DNA from: Thermodesulfovibrionia bacterium
Lineage (GTDB): Bacteria > Nitrospirota > Thermodesulfovibrionia > UBA6902
Length of the DNA: 64,000 bases
Reading direction: 5' to 3'
NCBI GenBank assembly: GCA_947259645.1
Contig: CAMYND010000005.1
Location: 1 to 64,000 of the forward strand
Both the position numbers and the translations under genes were made by a program. Positions 57,865 to 64,000 of this stretch are shown piece by piece (positions within the stretch are counted from its first letter, which is position 1; each line of letters begins with the position of its first letter). The notes under the pieces are model-generated. The model saw nothing but the letters and a program-made list of their open reading frames with translations, was not told the origin of the DNA and ran no database searches.

Positions 57865-59775
57865 TCATGCGTTGAACATAATGGACTTTTGTCCTTTTTC
57901 CTTTATTGCTTCTGCCAGAAAGTTTAATTCAGCATCGCTTGCGTTGCGGGCAGAAGCGGGAAGGATCTGTATTGCATTGAATTTGCATGAATCCCAGCAC
58001 GTTCTGCAATGCACACACCGGTCCTGCACAATCTGGTGAGGTTTTTTCTTCTCCCCGGCAACGGCGTTTGAAGGACATGCCCTGAGACAGGCGCCACATC
58101 CCTTACAAAGGTTTTCATCTATATGAAATGTGCAAAGGTCGCTGCATACGCCGGTTGGGCACCACTTGTTATGTATATGCATTTCATACTCATGCCTGAA
58201 ATGCTTTATCGTTGAGAGTACAGGTGTCGGCGCTGACTGGCCGAGTCCGCATAAGGAAGCATCGATAATGTCCTGTGAAAGGTCTTCAAGTATCTCGATA
58301 TCGCCTGCTTTTCCCTTTCCGTCGCATATATCGCTGAGCAGATCGTACATTATTTTTGTCCCAATCCTGCAGGGGGTGCATTTCCCGCACGATTCATCAG
58401 CAGTAAATTCGAGAAAGAACCTGGCAGTATTTACCATGCAGGTGCTGTCGTCCATGACCACCATGCCGCCGGAGCCTATAATGGCGCCACTCTCCTTGAT
58501 ATCTTCATAGGAAACGCGAACATCGAGAAATGCCTCGGGGATGCACCCACCCGAAGGCCCGCCGAGTTGAACTGCCTTGAACTTCCTTCCCTTCTGCTTT
58601 ATCCCGCCGCCGATGTCATAGATAATTTTCCTGAGCGGTGTATCCATCGGGACTTCAACTAATCCTACGTTATGAATAGCTCCTGTCAGCGCAAAGACTT
58701 TTGTCCCTTTGCTTTTTTCAGTCCCATGCTTACTGTACCACTCTGCTCCGTTCAGAATAATCTGAGGGATGTTGGCAAGGGTCTCAACATTGTTCAGAAT
58801 GGTCGGCTTGTCCCACAATCCTTTAACAGCAGAACGCCAGAGTTTTGGCCTCGGCATGCCCCGTTTTCCCTCTATTGACCGCATCAGGGCTGTGGCTTCA
58901 CCGCACACAAAGGCCCCTGCGCCCTGGTATATCTCGAGGTTAAAATCAAACCCCTTGTCAAGAATGTTGGTTCCGAGCAGTCCGGCTTCATAGCACTGGT
59001 CTATAGCGGTTTGCAGGCGCTGAACAGCAAGGGGATATTCTGCGCGAACATATATATATCCCTGGTGCGACTTCGTGGCCAGACCGCAGATAATCATGCC
59101 TTCAATAATAGCGTGCGGGTCTGATTCCATAATTGCCCTGTCCATAAATGCTCCCGGGTCACCCTCATCACCATTGCAGATGACAAATTTCTGATCTGAA
59201 TCGATCTTGAGGCCAAGCTCCCATTTTTTCCCCGTAGGAAAGCCTGCACCGCCTCTCCCCCTTAATCCTGAGTCCGATACCTCTTTTATTATTTCTTCGG
59301 GACTCATCATGGTAAGGGTTTTTGCAAGTGCCTGGTAGCCGTCTTTTGCTATATAGTCTTCGATTTTTTCCGGATTGATAAGCCCCTTGTTCCTCAACAC
59401 CAGCAGGACCTGGTGTTTAAAGAAGGGAATATCATTTATATGTGGGATGACAGTCTTTTTCACCGGGTCTCTGTACATCAGTTTTTCGTAGGGCCTGCCT
59501 TTCAGGAAATGTTCTTCAACAAGTTCGGGAATGTCTTCTGCCCTGAGTTTCTGATAAAATATTGCTTCTGGATAGACAGCCATAACAGGCCCCTCCGCGC
59601 AGTACCCGTTGCAGCCTGTCTGTACGATCTCCATTTCATTATCAAGCCCCCTCTTTTTCAGTTCCTGCGCAAGGACGGCCGAGACTGTAGGAGTTCCGCA
59701 GGATGCACAGCCGGTGCCTGAACAGAGCATCAGGCTTCCGCGAGCTTTTTCCATAGTTGAGTGAACCTTTTCCAT
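57865..59775 (-). CDS. NuoF/HydB-like flavoprotein (NADH-binding)
   Basis: 636 aa. A thioredoxin-like [2Fe-2S] domain (CSGTGCASC ... CNGYC), then FMN/NADH-binding motifs (GRGGAGFPTGKKW, GDEGDPGAFMDR, GAGAYVCGEATAL-type), the [4Fe-4S] site CGKCTPCRIGT, and a C-terminal pair of ferredoxin clusters (CKGCGACLRAC, CVHCRTCWDSC). This order is that of HydB/HndC subunits of multimeric hydrogenases and bifurcating enzymes. The ATG at 59775 has GGAGAATC upstream. No hydrogenase catalytic subunit is present nearby, so the partner is the NuoG-like protein. Confidence 0.9.
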   Translation of the reverse strand: MEKVHSTMEKARGSLMLCSGTGCASCGTPTVSAVLAQELKKRGLDNEMEIVQTGCNGYCAEGPVMAVYPEAIFYQKLRAEDIPELVEEHFLKGRPYEKLMYRDPVKKTVIPHINDIPFFKHQVLLVLRNKGLINPEKIEDYIAKDGYQALAKTLTMMSPEEIIKEVSDSGLRGRGGAGFPTGKKWELGLKIDSDQKFVICNGDEGDPGAFMDRAIMESDPHAIIEGMIICGLATKSHQGYIYVRAEYPLAVQRLQTAIDQCYEAGLLGTNILDKGFDFNLEIYQGAGAFVCGEATALMRSIEGKRGMPRPKLWRSAVKGLWDKPTILNNVETLANIPQIILNGAEWYSKHGTEKSKGTKVFALTGAIHNVGLVEVPMDTPLRKIIYDIGGGIKQKGRKFKAVQLGGPSGGCIPEAFLDVRVSYEDIKESGAIIGSGGMVVMDDSTCMVNTARFFLEFTADESCGKCTPCRIGTKIMYDLLSDICDGKGKAGDIEILEDLSQDIIDASLCGLGQSAPTPVLSTIKHFRHEYEMHIHNKWCPTGVCSDLCTFHIDENLCKGCGACLRACPSNAVAGEKKKPHQIVQDRCVHCRTCWDSCKFNAIQILPASARNASDAELNFLAEAIKEKGQKSIMFNA

Positions 59776-59872
59776 TCTGATTCTCCTTCCCGCCGCTCTG
59801 AACATTCAGTGCCGTTTTTTCATGGCTGATTGCTCACAGGGCATTCCGCTTCTTTATAATGAGTTAATTCAG

Positions 59873-59892
59873 CCGGCGGCCGGGGCCGCCGG
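59873..59892. repeat. GC-rich hairpin between NuoE-like and NuoF-like genes
   Basis: CCGGCGGC/GCCGCCGG around CGGG in a 156-base gap, between the receiver-NuoE gene and the NuoF-like gene. No U-tract follows. It may stabilise or differentially process the operon message. Confidence 0.5.
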
Positions 59893-59931
59893 TATGTTTA
59901 CAGAGAGTCTGTTTTTTTCTGATTTCCAGCA

Positions 59932-60675
59932 TTAAGACTCCAGATGTCTCGATTTGATAAAACCGCTGACCTCATGAAATGCTTTCGTCCCTGTCATCCA
60001 TTTCACGCTGTTCCATGCTCTTTCACATCCGCTTACATGGTGTGAAGTATGCTCAATCTCCGGTTCTGATCTGAAGCAGGAGTAAAAGGAAACAATGCTT
60101 CGTATTTCAGCGGGATGCATGTTCAGCCCGCAGGCGACACGTTTCTGTATCTCCGGCGGGATATAGCCGAATATCTCCTGGGTATGCATCAGTACCCGTA
60201 TTGCACGGCTGGACATCTTCCCGTAGTGATTAATCACTTCATCCAGCTCTGCAAACATCTCTTCCTGGAACTTTTCTTCCTGGTCACTCTTTAAGGCATT
60301 CCTCCCGATCCATGCTATTGCCTTGCCGGTGGCGTCTGTTAACATCTTCGGCTTGAGCGGTTTGCTCAGGTGGCTGACTACGCCGAGCTTCCTGGTCTCT
60401 TTAATTGTTTTCTTTAATGGATTCCCTGTCATCGCCACAATAGCAATACCCGGCCGGTACTGCCTCATCCACTGAATGAGAGTAATGCCGTCTATCCCTC
60501 GCAGTGAAAATTCAGTGAAAACAAGGTCAAACATGTAATTCCTGATTTTGTGTATCGCCTCTTTTCCACTGAACACGCCTTCTACAAAATGGCCTTCCTG
60601 CTCCAGGGTTTTCCATGCGCTTTTAATAATTGCCGCGTCGTTGTCTACGACCAATATGTTGATGTGATCTTTCAT
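59932..60675 (-). CDS. Receiver domain fused to NuoE-like domain; phosphosite Asp replaced by Glu
   Basis: 247 aa. Residues 1-125 are a receiver domain: acidic pocket VVDND, MTG and LSKP are conserved, but the phosphoacceptor position is Glu55 (VFTEFSLRGIDG). From about residue 145 the sequence follows the helical N-terminal half of NuoE/HydC (EVINHYGKMSSRAIRVLMHTQEIFGYIPPEIQKRVA, SFYSCF). The [2Fe-2S] half of NuoE is missing, but such a domain begins the next gene. The protein probably locks into the NuoF-like subunit and may sense partners through its receiver. Confidence 0.8.
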   Translation of the reverse strand: MKDHINILVVDNDAAIIKSAWKTLEQEGHFVEGVFSGKEAIHKIRNYMFDLVFTEFSLRGIDGITLIQWMRQYRPGIAIVAMTGNPLKKTIKETRKLGVVSHLSKPLKPKMLTDATGKAIAWIGRNALKSDQEEKFQEEMFAELDEVINHYGKMSSRAIRVLMHTQEIFGYIPPEIQKRVACGLNMHPAEIRSIVSFYSCFRSEPEIEHTSHHVSGCERAWNSVKWMTGTKAFHEVSGFIKSRHLES

Positions 60676-60828
60676 TGTGTCCCTCCTTTCTGGTTATAAA
60701 TGTTCATTCCTTCAGTCTCTTTATAATTCCTGAGGGTTACCTTCTTAATTGCATTGTGGGATATATGCCGGGCCGTGTAAATCGATAGGAAATTGAAGGT
60801 TTTTTGGTATAAATTTCTTATGATTGAT

Positions 60829-60845
60829 TAGGTGTTTTTGTACTA
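60829..60845. promoter_or_regulatory. TAGG-N8-CCTA-like box, degenerate
   Basis: TAGGTGTTTTTG followed by TACTA: the left arm is intact and the right arm is altered. It lies 154 bases upstream of the receiver-NuoE gene. Confidence 0.45.
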
Positions 60846-60890
60846 AAGGGGATTTTGAAATGAGGTTTGGAGAGATTGCTGATGCTTGAT

Positions 60891-60906
60891 TAGGTGTTTT
60901 TGCCTA
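60891..60906. promoter_or_regulatory. TAGG-N8-CCTA box upstream of the NuoEFG-like genes
   Basis: TAGGTGTTTTTGCCTA, a short dyad, 62 bases from the degenerate copy at 60829. It is a probable binding site of the NarL-type regulator at 60975. Confidence 0.55.
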
Positions 60907-60974
60907 TGCGGGACATTGCAGGGGCATCCACAGTAGTGTGCCCCTGGAGTGCTGACATGATTTCAGGTATGTCA

Positions 60975-61643
60975 TTAATAAATAGATTTAACGGCATGCA
61001 TGAGGACATCATGTGTGCCCTTTAACTGCAGCTTGATTTTTATGTGCTCTATATAGGTTTCAATGGTCTTGACACTGAGGTTGAGCTGCTCTGCTATTTT
61101 GTGTTTTTTTAGTCCCTGACCGATCAGTTGATACACTTCCAGTTCCCGGTTACTGAGGGGTTTTGTGGACGAATCGAAGGTTTCAAACTTGTTATTAACG
61201 AATTTATTGAGAAGGGTTACATTTAATCTGTCGCTCACGTATATCTCTCCACTGAGAACTTTTCTTATTGCTGCCAGCAGCTCTTTTGATGATTCCTGCT
61301 TCATGATATAGCCCTTTGCCCCTGATCTGAGGCATCGCTCTGCATATTCAGACTCATCATGCATGGAAAGAACCAGAATCATCAAAGCGGGATGAGAATA
61401 CATCAGATTTTCGGTAAGCCTGATGCCGCTGCCGTCTCCAAGGCTGATATCGACTATTGCAATATCAGGTTTCGCATCTTCAATCGCCTGAGAAGCAGTG
61501 GAAACATTGTCCGCCTCTCCGCATACGACAAGGTCTTCTTCACTATTAATGAGATGTGCCAGTCCTTCCCGTACAATACAATGGTCTTCAACGATAAAAA
61601 CTCTGTTCTTTTTAGTTTTGGTTCCGCTTTTTGAAGCCTTCAT
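60975..61643 (-). CDS. NarL/LuxR-type response regulator
   Basis: 222 aa: receiver (Asp65 in IVDISLGDGSG) and a LuxR-type HTH (LSNRELEVYQLIGQGLKKHKIAEQLNLSVKTIETYIEHIKIKL). It pairs with the NarX-type kinase at 61825, 181 bases upstream. TAGG-N8-CCTA boxes lie in front of it and in front of the NuoE-like gene, so it probably controls both itself and the flavoprotein module. Confidence 0.93.
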   Translation of the reverse strand: MKASKSGTKTKKNRVFIVEDHCIVREGLAHLINSEEDLVVCGEADNVSTASQAIEDAKPDIAIVDISLGDGSGIRLTENLMYSHPALMILVLSMHDESEYAERCLRSGAKGYIMKQESSKELLAAIRKVLSGEIYVSDRLNVTLLNKFVNNKFETFDSSTKPLSNRELEVYQLIGQGLKKHKIAEQLNLSVKTIETYIEHIKIKLQLKGTHDVLMHAVKSIY

Positions 61644-61764
61644 GATCTATCCTCCGAAAAACCCGGTCCAGGTTGCCCTTCTTTACTAGTTTAGGTCAAA
61701 CAGGTTGCCCTGTAAATCAACAATTTGCTAACGGTTTTATCTAAAGAAATTTCTTAGCTTTGAC

Positions 61765-61780
61765 TAGGTGTTTTTCCCTA
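61765..61780. promoter_or_regulatory. TAGG-N8-CCTA box upstream of the NarL-type gene
   Basis: TAGGTGTTTTTCCCTA, 122 bases upstream of the regulator start. It shares 14 of 16 bases or more with the copy at 60891; the following bases (TAGCGCGGAC vs TGCGGGAC) are also alike. Confidence 0.55.
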
Positions 61781-61824
61781 TAGCGCGGACTGTGCGGGTT
61801 TACATGGCAATTTTCTCCTTTGTT

Positions 61825-63681
61825 TTACGTGTTGTGCAGCGGAGTATGAATTTCATTAATATTCCTGGTTCCGCTGTCTTTCTCATCAGAAAAGACACAT
61901 TCTACGATTGTCCCTGCGGTCTCATGGGGACGGATATCAATTGATGCATTTATCAGATCTGCCCGATATTTCATGATTTCAAGGCCCATACCGCTTGTCT
62001 GATTCAGCATGGAAAAACCCATGCCGTCATCTCTTACTGTTATGGTAATTATGTTTTCTTTCTTGCTGAGACGAATTTCGATCTTTTCGGGATGGGCATG
62101 ACGGGCAGCATTCGTAATGGCCTCTTGGACAATGCGGTAGATGTGTATCAATGCAGCCTTATTATTTAACTGAACAAATCTGCTGCACTGCAGGTCACAG
62201 GGTATCCCAAAGAGTTTTTCCGAATTAGACGCAAGTTTTACTATAGCTGTGGCCAGACTGTACTCATCTTCCTCAAACAAAGGAGCAAGGCCCAGTGAAA
62301 GGGACTTGACCTGAGTTTTTGACATCTCTATAAGGTATGAAATTCTCGCCGCATCTTCAGCCTCGGGAATTGATTTTTTCCGCAGACTGTTTTCCAGTCC
62401 CTTGCTCTTGAAGGATATGCCGGTAAGCTGCTGTCCCAGGTTGTCATGAAGGTCATGTCCAATACGCCGCCGTTCATGCTCCTCAATTTCAAGAATCGTT
62501 TTCTCAAGATGTTTGCGTTTGACTATCTCTTTATTCAACTCATCCCGGGACGCTGTAGTAATTTTTAGTTTTTCTATCATAAGGTCAAATGTCCTGGAGA
62601 GTTTGCCAATTTCATCTTGTGCAACAGTACCGACCTTATGGTCCAGGTCGCCGCTTCCTATTATTTCGCTTCCTCTATGCAATTTATTAATTGGATCTGA
62701 AATTGCTCGTGATACAAAAAATGTATTTATTATCACTCCGAACAACGTCATAATTACAATGATTAGCATCCACTTTCTGAGTTTATAAATGGGGGAATAG
62801 GCTTCACTAAGGTCCTGCTTTGCTACAATTCCCCAGCCAGTAAGGGGAATATTCGTATAGGCGGCCAATGCCTTTTCCCCTCTGTAATCCCCCGTCTCGA
62901 TGATTCCTGTTTTCCCAAGAGCTGCATCTACAGCCGGCTGTGACGTAATTTTCCGCATATGTGGTGTCTTTTCATACCACATCAAATCATTCAATGTTAT
63001 GACATTTTTGTTCACCATAAATACCTCACCAGTCTTCCCGAATCCTGTCAGATTAAACACCACCTTACGCAGAGTTGCCTCAAGGTCAATGTTGGCAACG
63101 AGAATGCCGGTAATGTTGCTACTGTCAGCTGAGTTGAAAAGAGGCATGGACAGGGTCACGCCGGGCTTGTTTAACTTGTTGGAATAATTGGTATCTGAAA
63201 TGGATACCCCTCCAGCCTGTAATTTCTCAGTGAGATGAATGTCTGTAGAACTGTTTTGACCTTCACTTCTTTTATCTGTGGAGACGATGATGGTTTTAGT
63301 AGATAAGCTGACAATATGGATTTCATGGACGTCATCATATTTTTCAAGATATTTATTGAGAATGTCCCGGACATTTGAAACGGTTGTTGTACCTGCCGGG
63401 CTGCGGCCTAATTTGTTAAGGGATATTTTATCCAGCATACCGATCTCTTTACTGCCGGCGATGGTGCGGATATCCGTTATTCTTTCATCAAGCCAATGAT
63501 TTACTTCAATTACCTTTTGATCCCTGACAGCCTCAATTTTATTAAACATTGACTGCTTTATGGAATTTACCATATGAATGTAAATTGCGATATTGACCAT
63601 AATAAGAGGAAGCATAGCCATAATGAAAAACCAGAAGGTAAGGCGTGCTCTTATACTCTTAAATTGGAACCTTTTTCCCAC
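61825..63681 (-). CDS. NarX-type sensor histidine kinase with dCache domain
   Basis: 618 aa. TM1 about residues 14-36; a double Cache periplasmic domain to about 300 (NHWLDERITDIRTIA, GVTLSMPLFN, LTGWGIVAKQD); TM2 about 304-324; HAMP to about 375; a HisKA_3 segment with His412 (RRRIGHDLHDNLGQQ); ATPase with IVQEAITNAARHAHPEKI and DDGMGF. dCache domains sense small periplasmic ligands such as organic acids or amino acids. It is paired with the NarL-type regulator downstream. Confidence 0.93.
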   Translation of the reverse strand: MGKRFQFKSIRARLTFWFFIMAMLPLIMVNIAIYIHMVNSIKQSMFNKIEAVRDQKVIEVNHWLDERITDIRTIAGSKEIGMLDKISLNKLGRSPAGTTTVSNVRDILNKYLEKYDDVHEIHIVSLSTKTIIVSTDKRSEGQNSSTDIHLTEKLQAGGVSISDTNYSNKLNKPGVTLSMPLFNSADSSNITGILVANIDLEATLRKVVFNLTGFGKTGEVFMVNKNVITLNDLMWYEKTPHMRKITSQPAVDAALGKTGIIETGDYRGEKALAAYTNIPLTGWGIVAKQDLSEAYSPIYKLRKWMLIIVIMTLFGVIINTFFVSRAISDPINKLHRGSEIIGSGDLDHKVGTVAQDEIGKLSRTFDLMIEKLKITTASRDELNKEIVKRKHLEKTILEIEEHERRRIGHDLHDNLGQQLTGISFKSKGLENSLRKKSIPEAEDAARISYLIEMSKTQVKSLSLGLAPLFEEDEYSLATAIVKLASNSEKLFGIPCDLQCSRFVQLNNKAALIHIYRIVQEAITNAARHAHPEKIEIRLSKKENIITITVRDDGMGFSMLNQTSGMGLEIMKYRADLINASIDIRPHETAGTIVECVFSDEKDSGTRNINEIHTPLHNT

Positions 63682-64000
63682 AGGTGTCTCCTGTTAATTT
63701 CTCCCCTGCAGCTCCTTTGGTTCATCGAAAAGTATTTCAACAAAATTAGTTGCCTGCCAAAAAAAAATCAACCTAAAGTCCAATACTTCGGCATCCCGGC
63801 TTAGCTAAGACGACCAGCTTCTGTCCCCTTCACTGCAAAGGGCTTAGCTTTATTGAAATTTCAGTTCTATAATTAATATGTAACACCAAGTGCGTTAACT
63901 ATCAATTAAAATTAGTTAATAATCATATAAATTATTGGCTGGAAGTTTTTTCATGAATTGATTGTGTGTGATAAGGGGTCAGCGACAGGGAAGGCAAGGC
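63682..64000. other. Non-coding right edge, 319 bp
   Basis: A/T-rich upstream region of the NarX-type kinase. Near 63800-63852 the block GGCTTAGCT occurs twice around a small hairpin CCCTT/AAGGG. I found no gene; whether the structure is an RNA element is unknown. Confidence 0.4.

Noticed and set aside
63795..63860. Riboswitch (c-di-GMP or preQ1 type) upstream of the dCache kinase
   Set aside because: There is a small hairpin and repeated GGCTTAGCT, but the conserved cores of those riboswitches are not present.
1..64000. tRNA, rRNA, CRISPR arrays, complete insertion sequences or prophage
   Set aside because: None could be recognised by reading; no transposase, integrase or cas gene appears among the coding regions.

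Overview
The window reads as a stretch of chromosome from a respiratory, Gram-negative-type bacterium. Signs are signal peptides followed by periplasmic c-type cytochromes, Tat signals, sigma-54 regulation, LexA, and ZnuABC. The best match in gene content is the Nitrospirota/Thermodesulfovibrionia or a neighbouring group. It has a cytochrome bd-like oxidase encoded with c-type cytochromes and no CydB, many multihaem cytochromes, a polysulfide-reductase-like Mo enzyme locus, and AhbC/D-NirJ-like radical SAM genes. That assignment is inference; there is no rRNA or other marker here.

Layout. (1) 0-10 kb, minus strand: bd-like oxidase subunit, three membrane or periplasmic c-type cytochromes (5 haem motifs), tandem Usp protein, radical SAM protein with a PCP_red tail, two small unknowns and a redoxin cut by the window edge; upstream lie a cupredoxin and a receiver-only regulator behind a sigma-54 promoter. 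(2) 10-20 kb, plus strand: two histidine kinase/NtrC-type pairs, the second preceded by a double PhnD-type periplasmic binding protein. (3) 20-23 kb: small sigma-54-driven genes, a tetrahaem cytochrome and a stand-alone Fis-type HTH protein. (4) 23-39.5 kb: a large respiratory locus with FeS protein, NrfD, octahaem, dodecahaem, FeS protein, molybdopterin catalytic subunit, TorD chaperone, second dodecahaem cytochrome and TatA, then ars genes (arsR-acr3-arsC) on the opposite strand, then a second octahaem and a NapC/NrfH-like hexahaem cytochrome. (5) 39.8-55 kb: mostly housekeeping (mltG, ispG, panC, znuABC, pepA, DAHP synthase, dinB, lexA) mixed with PilZ proteins, a lytic transglycosylase and a GxxExxY element. 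(6) 55-63.7 kb, minus strand: a NuoEFG-like flavoprotein/Fe-S module whose NuoE part is fused to a degenerate receiver domain, controlled by a NarL/NarX-type pair.

The most interesting structure is regulatory. A dyad, GTTAC-N6-GTAAC, occurs four times perfectly and four times with one mismatch, in the upstream regions of four transcription units. Each unit also has a -24/-12 sigma-54 promoter of the form GGCAT-N7-GC. At three of the four, two dyads lie 101-103 bp apart. The likely activator is the NtrC-type regulator at 18384-19730, and a 66-residue protein carrying nearly the same DNA-binding helix is encoded inside the regulon. The regulon includes the promoter of the 23-35 kb Mo/multihaem respiratory operon, so the PhnD-kinase-NtrC set probably senses a periplasmic ligand and switches that respiratory chain on. 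The substrate is not identifiable from sequence alone.

All calls are from reading sequence and known motifs; no database search was run. Haem counts are counts of CXXCH-type motifs.
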